From the NCBI GenBank assembly GCA_000442125.1, contig KE546975.1:434001-498000 (forward strand): DNA of 64,000 nucleotides, given 5' to 3'. A program made the position numbers and the translations under genes. Origin of the DNA: Opeltia flavorubescens (lineage: Eukaryota > Ascomycota > Lecanoromycetes > Teloschistales > Teloschistaceae). Within the stretch, counting starts at the first letter, position 1. Each line of letters opens with the position of its first letter. The notes below the pieces were generated by a model that worked only from the letters and a program-made list of their open reading frames with translations, did no database searches and had not been told where the DNA came from. This document shows, piece after piece, positions 46,269 to 57,328 of this stretch.

Positions 46269-48518
46269 CTAGGATGACATTCTTATCGACTTATCAGCTT
46301 CCTCGTCCTCTATACCTACCCATTCCTCATCTGGGTTTTCTGTCAACGACTGGCGCTGAAGGACTGCGGCAGCTCCCTTCCTGTTGTGCTCTAATTTTCG
46401 ATCATACCCACTCTTAGTGCTGATTCGCATACATCTTGCTGCTTTTCCGTCATCGTCGCCGGTTATGGCCGCCCTTCGAGCTTCGACACCCCTTTGCTTC
46501 AAAGTTTTTCTGCTTTTCTTGGAAACGTTCGGTAAGGCATTCAAGAGCCACTCCTTTGGTGCTCTACCTTGGCCAGCGCCTACTAAATTTTCTTTCTGTC
46601 TCTCACTCGCGGCAATGACGTTGGCCACGTTCTTGACGTACTTGATATCCTCTTTGGTATAAAGAGTTAATGCGACTCCGCCTTCTCGGCCCTGCCTTCC
46701 AGTCCGACCTACCCGATGAATATAGATGCCACTGGTGTTCGGAATATCATAGTTGATGACTCCGTTGACACCACGAAAGTCTACACCGCGAGCGAGCAAA
46801 TCGGTCGTAACGAGAATCCATACCTCGCCTTTCCGAAAGCCTGCCATGATTGCCGCGCGCGTCTTGTCAGATAACTCAGAATGAAGAACGGCAATCCGGG
46901 AGGAACCACCAGCTTCAACTGGTACCTCATAAAGGAGTTCGGAATGAAGAGCTACCGCTCTTGAGATAGTCTGGGTAAATACCAGGAAAGGAGGCTGGAG
47001 CGACGGTCCGCTGGGAATACCACTCACCGCTGGATTGATCAGTTGGCGCAGCGCCATAAGCTTACCTCGTTCTGTAGCACAGTACACAAGCTGATGGGAG
47101 ACATTGGAGACCGCGGAGTCCTTCATGCCAATGACCAAACGAATAATGTAATGCTGCGGGTTCCGAACCGCCAGCCCCAGCTTTCGCTGGCGATCGAGGA
47201 TAAAATCTTGCGCTAGAGATTCGACGGACGAGCCAATGGTTGCTGACCAAAGTGAAGTTTGTAAATTGACATTCTTACAAGAATTCCATATATCAAGTGT
47301 CTGGTGACGGAATAATGGATCAAGCAAGATATCGGCCTCGTCTAGCACAAGATACCGGATGGCAGCTAGCGAGAGTTCAGGCGATGGTGCTACAGCGTGA
47401 AGGAGTAGCATCGGAGTGCTGACAAGGATATCAGCCGTGATGATGGATGACTTCCGAGGCTCATCATATAAGCTGTCATGGATTGCCACCTTAGGCGTGT
47501 CTTTCTTCCCAGCCTCGCCACTCAAAATTCTGTCCGAAAAAACCTTCATGCCCTTCCTCACACGTGATATTCTGATCCCCGTCCCAGACCCAAGCTTTCT
47601 TCCTTCGTTGAGTATCTGGTCAACGAGTTCATGAGTAGGTGCTAAGATGAGGGCCTTGGGAGATCTCCTTTCGACTTCTGATTCCTGTGTGGTCTGAGCT
47701 GGATGATGCTGCTTTCGCAGGCCGTGTATTAGGTGAATTAAGAAAGCTAAAGTCTTCCCGCTCCCAGTAGGAGCAATAGTGAGAAGATCAATCTGAGAGC
47801 GGTAGCATGTAGTGCATCCCTTCGTGTCTTCCAGATGTAAGCCTCGATCATCGTCGCTACCCAATAGGATTGGTATAGCTCCCAGCTGAACTTCCGTTGG
47901 AATTGTATAGCCTTGGGAATCTAGATTGAACAAAAGCTGTCTAGACACGTGATACTCTGGGTCCAAAGAATAGAATGAGTGTAGTGGTCGCGATGTCAAT
48001 TGAATACGAGCTTTTTTTGCATGAGCGCTGCTGTCTTCTGATCTTCGACAAAGACGCTTGTGTGTGCGCTGACACTCGTCGTCATCCCCGGATGCAGCTG
48101 CAAGCAACGTAACTTTAATTCTGTTCTGTTTCAGTACCCTCCTCCATTCTCCTCGATCGAACGTATCGGCGTTCGTGACTACCCCCAAAGGCTCCTTGTG
48201 GCGGCCGATGACATCTTCCGTACTTGTGAGTGTTTCGTCGGATCTCGCAATGTGACCTCCGTCAAGATCAATCGATGTGCCTCTATCCTGATCTATCAAA
48301 GAAAATCGAAGAATCCGAGTGCCATGTGCTGAAGATCTCTTCCGCTTTTTGCCTTTGCCAGAGAGGCTAGCTATCTCACTGAGATGAACGTTCTTTTGCG
48401 AGTCGGTCTCCACATCTTCGAAGCTAACTGCAGAGGGAACTTTCGGAGCCCTTATGACTCTGGACGAAGTAGATTTGGGCAATTTAGTTGACCTTGACAG
48501 CAGCCTGAAAGGATCCAT
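46269..48518 (-). CDS. ROK1: DEAD-box RNA helicase Rok1
   Basis: A single intronless frame of 749 aa. It has a basic, Ser-rich N-terminal extension of about 190 residues, then the helicase core: Q-motif region (GYTIPTEVQ), motif I APTGSGKT at 249-256, Ia-like ILAPTHELVDQI, motif II DEAD at about 393-396, motif III SAT, then HSELSDKTRAAIMAGFRKG, TTDLLARGVDF and motif VI HRVGRTGRQG. Rok1 is needed for processing of 18S rRNA precursor in the small-subunit processome in the nucleolus. An acidic tail follows a basic KSRKTLKQRG segment. Assignment to Rok1 rather than another DEAD helicase rests on the long N terminus and the conserved spacing of PLHSFYSLD before the Q motif. Odd: one of the few intronless long genes here. 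Confidence 0.88.
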   Translation of the reverse strand: MDPFRLLSRSTKLPKSTSSRVIRAPKVPSAVSFEDVETDSQKNVHLSEIASLSGKGKKRKRSSAHGTRILRFSLIDQDRGTSIDLDGGHIARSDETLTSTEDVIGRHKEPLGVVTNADTFDRGEWRRVLKQNRIKVTLLAAASGDDDECQRTHKRLCRRSEDSSAHAKKARIQLTSRPLHSFYSLDPEYHVSRQLLFNLDSQGYTIPTEVQLGAIPILLGSDDDRGLHLEDTKGCTTCYRSQIDLLTIAPTGSGKTLAFLIHLIHGLRKQHHPAQTTQESEVERRSPKALILAPTHELVDQILNEGRKLGSGTGIRISRVRKGMKVFSDRILSGEAGKKDTPKVAIHDSLYDEPRKSSIITADILVSTPMLLLHAVAPSPELSLAAIRYLVLDEADILLDPLFRHQTLDIWNSCKNVNLQTSLWSATIGSSVESLAQDFILDRQRKLGLAVRNPQHYIIRLVIGMKDSAVSNVSHQLVYCATERGKLMALRQLINPAVSGIPSGPSLQPPFLVFTQTISRAVALHSELLYEVPVEAGGSSRIAVLHSELSDKTRAAIMAGFRKGEVWILVTTDLLARGVDFRGVNGVINYDIPNTSGIYIHRVGRTGRQGREGGVALTLYTKEDIKYVKNVANVIAASERQKENLVGAGQGRAPKEWLLNALPNVSKKSRKTLKQRGVEARRAAITGDDDGKAARCMRISTKSGYDRKLEHNRKGAAAVLQRQSLTENPDEEWVGIEDEEADKSIRMSS

Positions 48519-49178
48519 GTGTACCAGCTTATGGTTTTATTTCACTTGACAAACTATCGACAATCGAGCTAAGACGATAAAACGCTAGACCGGCTCGACC
48601 GGGTATCCTTAACCGATGGCCCCCAGCGAACTTGATTGGATATCCGGATTACAAGACACTAAAATGAACATGAAATTGCTGGATCTAGATATTCACACAG
48701 TACTGAAGCAGAAGAGCCGCGGGGGAGCTCTTCACGTCAGAGATGTGCAAAGCTGTCTGATAGATTTCCAGCGCCAAGATGTCAAAATGCTAGTCTTTGT
48801 CTACTCTAATTTGCCGTCAGAATCTTGCTAGGACCTGATAGGTCCAAATTCTTGGCAGTGCGGACGAAATCACCGATATTGCGTGGGATATACCAAAGAA
48901 TAGCACTCCTGAATAGATTTATGATTGAGTAGTCAATCCGGGTTAGGACCTCAACATCACGCAATTTTCCAGGCAAAGGAATTATACATTGAAATGACAT
49001 GGCGCTATCTCAAACTGTTGTACATTATTGTTTGTCTATGATGAAGACTTATGTGCAGAAGAGGAACTCTCAGCTCTGCCAAAGCCGCTGGTCTATCTCA
49101 ATGCTGTGATAACCTCGCCAGGCGTTTATGGAATATGGGGCAGACACGGCTGCGTTAAAGCTCTCGAATGTTCTTTGA
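48519..49178. other. Intergenic stretch upstream of ROK1 with a small hypothetical frame
   Basis: 660 bp between two minus-strand genes. A plus-strand ATG frame of 71 aa at 48616-48831 (APSELDWISGLQDTK..) begins head-to-head with ROK1, about 100 bp away. Another frame of 72 codons lies at 49028-49246. I do not recognise either protein, and found no convincing splice joining them. Confidence 0.35.
48616..48831 (+). CDS. Small hypothetical protein, 71 aa
   Basis: An ATG-to-stop frame without recognised domain. Text is helix-prone in the middle (MNMKLLDLDIHTVL) and looks protein-like rather than low complexity. It may be the first exon of a small gene divergent from ROK1, or chance. No signal peptide or membrane segment. 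Confidence 0.2.
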   Translation: MAPSELDWISGLQDTKMNMKLLDLDIHTVLKQKSRGGALHVRDVQSCLIDFQRQDVKMLVFVYSNLPSESC

Positions 49179-50063
49179 TCAATGATTCTCCTCTACTCCC
49201 TTGTACCCTACAATCTTCATCCTTCCAAGCATCTCTCCAACAGTAAAGAATCCCAGCACTTCGGCAGCAACGACGCCAGCAGATGCCAATTGCTGTGAAT
49301 TGAGATGCCTCATACGTGTGAGAAGATTGCTAGAAGTGGCAGAGCTTGAAGTGCTAGCTCGGTCAAGTAACATCGCGGGATGCCGGACTACGCGCATTAG
49401 GGGCTGTGTATATGCCTGGAAAGCTTGGAGGTTCCTAGATATCAAGTGTCAGTCGAATTTTGCCAGCTTCAGATACCAGTTGGCAGTAAGCCCTTGAGGT
49501 GATTGCATGCTTACGGTGGACTCATCTTCTGTCCTCTGAAAACAATCTTCGACAACTCGAAACCGACCCTCGAATAATAGACTGCTGGAGGTATCAGTGC
49601 TGTTCTAGGGTTAGCGTATCCGCAAGACAATCGTTGGCTGGTTCACAGGTGCCGTTCGAGTTTGACGAGAAGATACTTGGTCAGATGGTGTGAGAGAGCG
49701 CGCCAGCGGTCATGATCAACGCTTTCAAAGGACACTATAAATTCTGAAGAACAATTTATGGAAATCTTCGGTGAACTTACATTCGATGAAGGAAATAAGC
49801 CTACCAGTGCGTCCACCAATCCCTCCTAGTGCACTGGAGACCTTTTGCGCTGCTCCACTGAGGGCTGGTCCAGCGGTCGATGTTACTCTAGATAGGCCCT
49901 GTGAAGCTTTGGAAGTCGCATTGGATGCTGCTTCTCTTGACTTGCTGGCGGTGCTTGCTGCTGCGTCGGTAGCTTGAGAAGTGGTTGAAGCTTGCCGTTG
50001 AGCGCTCAAACGGCTGAAGGCGCGGGCTTGACGGAGCATCAATCGATTCGGTGCGGCGGACAT
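49179..50063 (-). CDS. ATP20: Mitochondrial F1Fo-ATP synthase subunit g
   Basis: Minus-strand exons 49781-50063, 49515-49599 and 49179-49434 give 207 aa. The first 95 residues are Ala/Ser/Arg-rich, beginning with a mitochondrial presequence (NRLMLRQARAFSRLSAQRQ). The subunit g domain follows: FIESLIPPAVYYSRVGFELSKIVF, MSPPNLQAFQAYTQPLMR, and the C-terminal membrane helix with a GxxxG motif (VGEMLGRMKIVGYKG). Subunit g sits in the membrane part of ATP synthase and, with subunit e, supports dimer formation and cristae shape. The first intron is 181 bp, the longest here, with a CTAAC branch; its interior has no resemblance to the 116-bp intron family. The gene is head-to-head with Rab4, 349 bp apart. 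Confidence 0.9.
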
Positions 50064-50412
50064 TTGAGAAGAGTGGCCCCAGATGAGGGTTGAGAAAGAG
50101 CTAAAGTTAGCTGAAGGTCGGCAAAGCTCAGTCGACAAAACAGATTTTCCGCAGGAGCGGCTACGTTCTGATTGGCCCAAAAAGCCTCCGAGACGTATGC
50201 CCACCAAGTTTACTTCAACAACCGCAGATCCAGGTAGGCTTGCGGATCTATCAGTGAAACGTATATGATCTATTGAGATTAAGTATTTGGCTATGGTTCG
50301 ACCTCATTGTGACTCGATGAATACGAATGGCTCCTCACCAGAAGTTGGACTCTTCCTTTGCTGAACGTACAAGCAAGGGCTGACGAATTATCTTGTATAG
50401 GAGCTCGGGAGT
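50064..50412. promoter_or_regulatory. Divergent promoter, ATP20 / Rab4
   Basis: 349 bp between two starts facing away from each other, so both promoters lie here. No TATA box or named motif recognised. Confidence 0.4.
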
Positions 50413-51579
50413 ATGTACGACTACCTCGCCAAGGTAATTCTTCTAGGACCTAGTGGATGTGGAAAGTGCGTTACGCATCAGAGCAGTCACCGAAGACTCG
50501 GGCTCATGTTGCGGCAGATCGTGCCTCCTGCATCGGCTTGTTAAGGATGAATGTATGCCAGATTAAGACATCCTGATTGGTCATTATCCAACTCACTGTC
50601 GACGAGGGAGAATTTTGTCATCTCAGACTATTGGCGTCGAGTTCGCGTCCAAAATCATCAAGGTTGGCACGGGCACAGGGCGCAAACGAATCAAATTACA
50701 GCTATGGGAGTGAGTAGTATTCCAAGCGATGATTGTCTAAATTAAGATATCTTATGAGTCCGGATACATGTGATTGCTCTTTCTGTTTACTCCGATAAGA
50801 AATGCTGACTTCGAAATTTATTTAGTACCGCAGGGACCGAACGCTTTCGCTCCGTCTCTCGATCATACTACCGTGGCGCAGCTGCAGCACTACTTGTGTA
50901 CGATCTGTCTTCTCGTGATACTTTTCTGGGCCTTCCGAGTTTTCTCAACGACGCACGCGCTCTCACATCGCCCGATCTGGTTGTATTGCTGGCTGGTAAT
51001 AAACTGGACCTGACGTCCGAAAACCCTGAAAATTGGCACACCAAAAACACGACACCTTTGACGCCTTTAAATTTATCCAGCCAGCACTCTACACGATCTG
51101 GTGACTTCGGCAGTGCTGGTAGCACAAGACGAGGAAATGGTAGCTTTGGTCATTCTCCACTGCCTTTCAACATGGATACATTTCATACAGCCACATTAGC
51201 AACCGAGGAAGGGCGTCAGGTTAGTCAGGAGGAGGCGGCTCGGTGGGCTTCCAGGTCATCTATTCCCGTATCAAAAGAAGTCAGCGCATATACCGGCGAC
51301 GGTGTCGAAGAGCTCTTCGCGCAACTTGCACGAATCATCTTAACTAAGATCGAACTCGGTGAAATTGACCCGGATGATCCATTGAGCGGTATACAGTACG
51401 GAGATAGCGGTGGTTGGACGGATGATGGCAGTATGAAGAGCGGGACTACGATTGGTGATGGCGGCCGCAGAAGATCTAGGGGACGAAGACAGGGCGGTCA
51501 ATGGCGGAAAGGAATAAGGGAATGGGAAGCGGTGTTCAGGCTCGACAGTCTTGGAAACAGAAGAGGGGGGTGCTGTTAA
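50413..51579 (+). CDS. Rab4/Ypt4-like small GTPase
   Basis: Exons 50413-50465, 50518-50552, 50607-50709 and 50826-51579 give 314 aa. GTP-binding motifs are complete: P-loop GPSGCGKS at 10-17, split by intron 1; switch I/G2 SSQTIGVEF; G3 WDTAGTERF, split by intron 3; RabF text SYYRGAAAALLVYD; G4 NKLD; G5 region SAYTGDGV. The C terminus ends in GGCC, a double-geranylgeranylation signal. FASKII and the overall pattern best match Rab4 (S. pombe Ypt4), which works in endosome recycling. It is longer than a usual Rab (about 210 aa) because of Gly/Ser-rich inserts near 220-240 and 340-end equivalents after G4 and before the tail. Intron 3 (50710-50825) is a member of the repeated intron family. Confidence 0.9.
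50710..50825 (+). repeat. Introner-like element, copy C (Rab4 intron 3)
   Basis: A 116-bp intron, phase 2, GTGAGT..TTTAG, branch CTGAC. By hand count it matches the copy at 57977-58092 (minus) at about 87 of 116 aligned positions without gaps. Shared blocks include TTCCAAGCGATGATT, TATGAGTCC, CTCTTTCTGTTTACTC and AAATGCTGAC. The other introns of this gene are 52-54 bp. Confidence 0.88.
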
Positions 51580-52646
51580 CTTGATCAGAATTCGCGGCTC
51601 AGTCCAGGATGCGGGAAGCATTTATCATGATTTAAACTATCCCGAACTACGCTCCAAGATGGCGTCTCGGACCGTTGGATTCCAAGAACTCGTCGTCAAC
51701 ACCAGGACGGATGCGGTCATGTATTTCTGGGGTCCAAATTGGACCTTCGACACATAGGAGCTGGCACTTGCAGCACTCATACCTCCGAGACGTGGTAAGG
51801 TTTGCTGGAAGATTCGCGCTTTTTGACCCGGTTTCTCCCAGCCATTACAGCATTCCTGATTCTTGTTGGGAGGATAATGTTGAGAAGTCAACAACAGCAG
51901 CATTGTATCAACTGTTCGATATTTGAGGCGCTTTGGGTGCGAGCCGATTGCTAGAACGTACCATAACAAGGGCCGTGACATCGATCTCCATCCTTGCTCA
52001 CTCGATCAGGTAAGCAGGCCACAAACTCCACAAACCCTTTCTATGGGTTTTAGACTGAGTCGAAAAGCTCATGATAACAGGATTATTAGGCTTCAAAGTT
52101 TGTTGATGTCAGGAGGAGAAGTTCAGACAGTCGTTACGGTCATCCTTGAAATTGACTGTCGATTAATGAAAAATGTGATTTTGCAATGAAAGACCCTTTG
52201 CAGCTACAACCAATATTTGCTGCTCACTATCGAGCAGTACTACCTAGTCACACCATTTTAGACTCAGATCCTAATGTAATCACGACCACTCATATCCAAA
52301 TCATAGACTCGATCTTCAACAACCCGTTCATCGTGACCTGTCATTGGAGCAGCCGAGAATCAGAAAACACGATGTTCTTGGCGCTTGCCGCGGCTGATTG
52401 CATCACCAATTGCTCGCTCTGTCCGACTGTTCCCCTCCAGTATCATAAGATCAGTGCTGCGGGAAAAGTCATCTGACTATTTCATCCAATGCTATCACAC
52501 CATTGACTAAGACCAGTACAGTCGAACATTTAAGCAAATTTTCAGCCTCTACACCAGGAGCTTAGTGAGCTGACTTAATCACTAGATTACCCAACAGAAA
52601 GGTGGACGTATATAATATAATTCACCTCAGCGCCGGCCGTCCCTCG
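51580..52646. other. Intergenic stretch between Rab4 and GH2 genes
   Basis: About 1.07 kb. It holds the Rab4 3' UTR and the GH2 promoter. The 114-codon minus frame 51637-51981 and plus frames at 51923-52476 show no domain. No gene is supported. Confidence 0.4.
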
Positions 52647-55600
52647 ATGACGAAACCGGAGCAAATAGCGTCAACGCTCACTGCTATCCCTTTGAATGCT
52701 GGGTGGGTCTTTCGACAGGCTGGCGTGGTCGAAGGCAAGTGGATGCCAGTTTCACAATTTCCCACAAATGTTCATCTCGATTTGATCTATAATCATGTCA
52801 TACCTGATCCGTACATTGCAAAAAACGAAACAGATGTTCAATGGGTCGGTGAGCAGTCGTGGGTCTACAAGACCAATTTCCAGCTATCTACTCTCTCGTC
52901 TCCGCGAAAGGCCGTTTTAGAATTTGATGGCCTCGATACTCATGCCACTGTATTTCTCAATGGCCGAAAGATTATTCAAACAGAAGACATGTTCATTCCA
53001 GAACGTGTAGACGTAACTGAAAATATAAGAATCTCGACCGGGAATGAGCTTGAGATCGTGTTCGAGAGCACTTATCTTATTGGCAAGAAGCTAGTCGAGG
53101 CTCACCCAAAGCACAAATATGGATGTTGGAACGGTACGTATTTTGTAGCGTTGAACGTTCGAACCATCTTAGACAGGCCTCGCAGCTAGACATGACCGAT
53201 CTCATCTTCTACGCTACTTCAAAGCCGTTGACCATATGATGCATGTATTTAGGTGACCCTTCGCGGCTCGCTGTCCGCAAAGCACAGTATCAATATGTAT
53301 GTGGATTCCTAAAATTCATGATGGCCATTGATCGGTGTTTCTAGGGATGGGACTGGGGTCCTGCCCTCTTGACTTGCGGACCGTGGCGACCAATTAGTCT
53401 AGAGTTGTACACGTCTCGCATTGAAGAGCTTTTCTTCATGACGCAAGTCGATAGATCACTCGAATGGGCGGAGATAATTCCAAAGTGCAAGATCGAGGGT
53501 GACGCAACTGAAGTCGAATTCGAGATCTTGTTGAACGGTAAGAAGGTGACACGTCAGATTGTAAGAGTGGTAGGAGGGTTCGCATCTGCTCTTCTAAGGA
53601 CGCAGAAGCCTGAGTTGTGGTGTGAGTAATCTCTGAGCCATAAACCCTCAATGCACAATATTGGATGAGTTCCGAGACATATGGCCGCTCTTTCTGTTTA
53701 CTCCATGTGAAAATGCTGACTCCGAGATTTGCTTTAGATCCAGCAAGATATGGCAAGCAGCCTCTATATGACCTTAAAGCTACACTTTTCGATGAGCACA
53801 ACGTTCTAGACGCAAAGAACAGGCGTTTCGGACTTCGACGAGCAGAAGTCATTCAACGGCAGCTTGATGATGTGGCAGGCACCACTTTCTTCTTTCAAAT
53901 CAATAACATTCCTATATTTTGCGGTGGGAGTAACTGGATTCCAGCAGACTCATTTATTCCAAAGATCAAACCGTCAAGGTATCGAGATTGGATAAAGCTT
54001 GCTGTCGAAGATAATCAGAGTATGATCCGAATTTGGGGTGGTGGTATATTTGAAGAACAGCAATTTTATGATGCCTGTGACGAATCGGGTGCGTGAATTC
54101 TGAGCATCGTCAGTACCGAACAAAAGCTAACACGGCAGGTCTGCCAGGTATCTTGGTCTGGCAAGACTTCATGTTTGCTTGTGGAAATTACCCAGCACAT
54201 GATGGATTTCTAGACCTCGTAAAGCGTGAAGCAACTGCCAATGTCAAACGCTTGCGGCACCACCCGTGTATAGTCATATGGGCAGGCAACAATGAAGACT
54301 ACCAATACCGAGAGACCGAAAGGCTCGAATATGATCCAGGGGATCTGGATCCAAACAACTGGTTGAAATCAAATTTCCCGGCAAGATACATATATGAGAA
54401 AATTCTTGTGGATGTCACTCGAGAGCTGGTTCCGGACACTTATTACCACTATGGCTCACCATATGGAGGCAAAGATACGACTGACCCCACGATTGGCGAC
54501 ATCCATCAATGGAACGGTAAATTATTACGTAGCCAGAGGTTGCTTAGAAAGGAAATGCTGATGGGAGATAGTCTGGCACGGAACGCAAGAAAGATACCAG
54601 GCATGGGACAAGCTCTGCGGCCGTTTTGTCGCAGAATTTGGCATGGAAGCCTTCCCCTCGGTCGAAACCATTGATAGCTACCTCGTAAACGGCAACGAAG
54701 ACCCGGAAAGACACACTCAGTCTTCAATTGTAGACTTCCACAACAAAGCTCTGGGCGGCGAGCGAAGATTAGCGACCTACCTTGTCGAGAATATTCCTTA
54801 TAGCCATTTCCCGTTCGACTACTATATCTACTGCACCCAGCTCATGCAATCAGAATGCGTAGCAACAGCGTTTCGGCTCTGGAAAAGAGAATGGAAAGGG
54901 CCCGGTCGAGAGCATTGCGGTGGCGCTCTGGTCTGGCAAATGAATGACTGCTGGCCTACACAGTCTTGGTCAATCGTTGACTACTACCTGAGACCCAAAC
55001 TTGCTTACTTCACAATTAAGCGCGAACTGGCGAACATTTCTATCAACATGAACAGATCGGTCGAGGAGATTCCAGCGAATGATTACACACATGCGTACAT
55101 CAAAAAAATCCATAAAGTACAGCTCTTTGGCACAAATCTGCATTTACAAGACCGCAAATACTTAGTCCATGTTCAAGCGTGGGACCTCGAAGCTGGAAGG
55201 GCAATTTCAGTAGAAAGTCCTCGTGACCCTGTGGAATTCAACCGCAACCGGAGCACTGAAATCGCCGAGTGTAAGCTCGGAGACAGCAGAGATGAAGCCC
55301 GCATTGTCATCGCCGCGAACCTGCTGGATCTAAATGACGGTAGCAGTGTCGCGCGTTCGGTGAATTGGCCTGAACCCTTGAAGTACGTGCATTTACCAAA
55401 GCCCAAAAATCTTCGCATGGAAATCAAATCTACGGTGAATGGCAACGTTATTGAATTGAAAGCCGAAGTTCCCGTGAAAGGCGTTGCGCTAGAGACAAGT
55501 GGTGCCGATGGAGACAGTGTCGTCCTCGAAGATAACTGTGTCGACCTCTTCCCAGGCGAGACTGTCCAGATAGGGGTAAGAGGCTTAGCAGTAGGGGAAG

Positions 55601-55647
55601 AGCATAGGGTTTCCATGAAGTATCTGAAGGCAGCCGTAGACCTATGA
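52647..55647 (+). CDS. GH2 beta-mannosidase, intracellular type
   Basis: Exons 52647-53133, 53253-53296, 53345-53621, 53738-54088, 54139-54516 and 54572-55647 give 870 aa. There is no signal peptide, as in fungal MndB-type enzymes. The sugar-binding domain contains EFDGLDTHATVFLNG; the join of exons 2 and 3 gives YQYGWDWGP. The catalytic barrel has GGSNWIPADSF, MIRIWGGGIFE, acid/base Glu about 439 in WAGNNED, HQWNVWHG (across intron 5) and the nucleophile Glu about 534 in VAEFGMEAFP, then ALVWQMNDCWP. It removes terminal beta-mannose from manno-oligosaccharides or N-glycan cores in the cytosol. Intron 3 (53622-53737) belongs to the repeated intron family; intron 1 (119 bp) is also long and may be a worn relative. 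Confidence 0.93.
53622..53737 (+). repeat. Introner-like element, copy B (GH2 intron 3)
   Basis: A 116-bp intron, phase 1, GTGAGT..TTTAG, branch CTGAC. Nearly identical to copy A over the 3' half: GGATGAGT, GAGACAT, CTCTTTCTGTTTACTCC, ATGCTGACTCCGAGA and TTGCTTTAG. Splicing it restores ELWYPARYG. The 5' third (positions 10-38) is the most diverged part. Confidence 0.88.
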
Positions 55648-56289
55648 ACTTCTTCTGGGTCGTTGGAGATTGCAGTTGCCCCTAACACCATTCGTGTATA
55701 TGAGATGTCCTAGTCGAACATGTCCAAAGGAACATTCGAAGAATTGACTACCGAATGATTTTCTATCCTTAAACATCCTACTCAAGAATTCGTACATGTT
55801 GAAAATGGCAATTGACTTTATATTATGTAATAGTCGACCCAGTCGGTCTTGTTTTATTGTCGCGAGTATTCTTGCTCGAACCTTCAATCAAATCTCCGCC
55901 GGATCTTGAGTGTCCAAGAGGTTTTCCACCGGCTTGTGAGTAAAATCGTAGAGAGCGTAACTCAAAATCTTACAACGTGTGAGATCTCTAGACAAGGAGA
56001 CAAGCTAGGGATTACAACGTGCCAGTCACAGCAGATGGCATGATCATTATTCATGGACTCTAAGTAAAGTAGCATGTAAAGTAAAAGCTAACAAGAATCG
56101 GCCGTACCCAGTTTCCCTGTGGTAATTTCACCCTGTTGCGCGCTTTACATTGCATCAATGCCTGGGCACATCCTACAGGCTTAATCTGACCTCTCGCATC
56201 GACTGCCACGGGGGTATACGTCCGCGTGCGTTGGGGTGTTTTGAGTCGATTAGAAAGGATCACACCAACTAGCAGTTGTTCCAAATGTC
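55648..56289. other. Convergent 3' flanks of GH2 and GFA genes
   Basis: About 640 bp between facing stop codons. Only short frames. No gene or repeat is supported. Confidence 0.4.
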
Positions 56290-56829
56290 TCATTTCTGTG
56301 CTTTCTCCCACTCCTGAAGCTTTTGCTCAAGCTCATCGGAAAACCTGTCCCATCGCTTTACACCGTCCTCTGCTATCGCATGCCACGCGGGCTTCTGTCC
56401 CAAAAATATATGTTCCGTCACCTGCATGACGGCCCCTTTCAGACTCTCCTCATCGATCGTGCCGGCGGCAATCCCAATGCTTGCACCTCCCCAATGATAC
56501 ATCATCGTTATAGAAGACCCGCAGCTCTTGCACACCGAGCGGGTAGCAATGGACGAAGAGAGCGGTTTGAGTGCGCAATTGGTGGAAGAGATTTCGCTGT
56601 TGCCGTCGGAGGAAGGAAGGAGTTGAAAAGATGAGGTGGGGATATCCGTCCATGCTATGAAAGGAGCGCCCGATAGGCGTTGGCAAGTGATACAATAACA
56701 ATATGTCAAATTCTGTGGTGTTTTTGTGCTCGTATATCGGACAGAGCCGCACGAGCAACCGCCCGTGAAGGCGATGTTAGTAGAAGGTGAATTTTCATCG
56801 GTGACTGCCATGTTGTTTGAGTGGCGCAT
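56290..56829 (-). CDS. GFA-domain protein (glutathione-dependent formaldehyde-activating enzyme/CENP-V-like)
   Basis: An intronless frame of 179 aa. The zinc-binding GFA fold is evident from cysteines C25 and C27 (GGCSCGSVRY), C44, C46 and C49 (CYCITCQRLSGAPF), and C100 and C103 (CKSCGSS). The family was named for an enzyme that speeds joining of formaldehyde to glutathione, but most members, including many fungal paralogues, have no proven reaction. No dehydrogenase partner of the formaldehyde pathway is beside it, so I would not assign that role. The ATG at 56829 is the longest choice; Met7 is an alternative. A helical Lys/Glu tail ends the protein. Confidence 0.85.
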   Translation of the reverse strand: MRHSNNMAVTDENSPSTNIAFTGGCSCGSVRYTSTKTPQNLTYCYCITCQRLSGAPFIAWTDIPTSSFQLLPSSDGNSEISSTNCALKPLSSSIATRSVCKSCGSSITMMYHWGGASIGIAAGTIDEESLKGAVMQVTEHIFLGQKPAWHAIAEDGVKRWDRFSDELEQKLQEWEKAQK

Positions 56830-57328
56830 GAATATTGATGGTTCTACGCTGGACTAGCGGACGGTAGATGTGTAGATTACATGAAGTCAAGGGGGTACTT
56901 TTCATGCGAGGTTAAAGTTGTTGATCGAACGATACTGTAGTGCTACAATCGGGTTGATGCCAAGTGTCACAATTGGAAGACGGCGATTCCAGACGAAGTT
57001 TGGATTGCCAAAAATCTTACAATAGCATCCGAGGGTAAAGACGTCAATGGCAACACCTGTAATGGATGATGCTACAAAATGCCTCTGCAGTGTCATCTGG
57101 TATCTGCTGCTTGAAGCTCATCCAATGCCATTGGTCTTGATGTCGAAGCCAAACCCTTCCACTCCCTGTATATGCAACCGAAAACGGTAGTCCAACGCCG
57201 GGAATTTCTGCTGATAATTGACAAACTTCCAAGCTCTCAGTGCCAAATGGAGAACCAGACTACTAGAGCGCAACCATCAAGAAATGCATGATCAGATATT
57301 CCTTCCATTATCCCTTTCAAATAGTCAA
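56830..57328. other. Intergenic stretch upstream of the GFA gene
   Basis: About 500 bp between two minus-strand genes, holding the GFA promoter and the 3' flank of the Arg/His-rich gene. Short frames only. Confidence 0.4.

Noticed and set aside
56290-56829. Assignment of the GFA-domain gene to formaldehyde detoxification
   Set aside because: The Cys pattern supports the fold only; no pathway partner is adjacent and many fungal members have unknown function.
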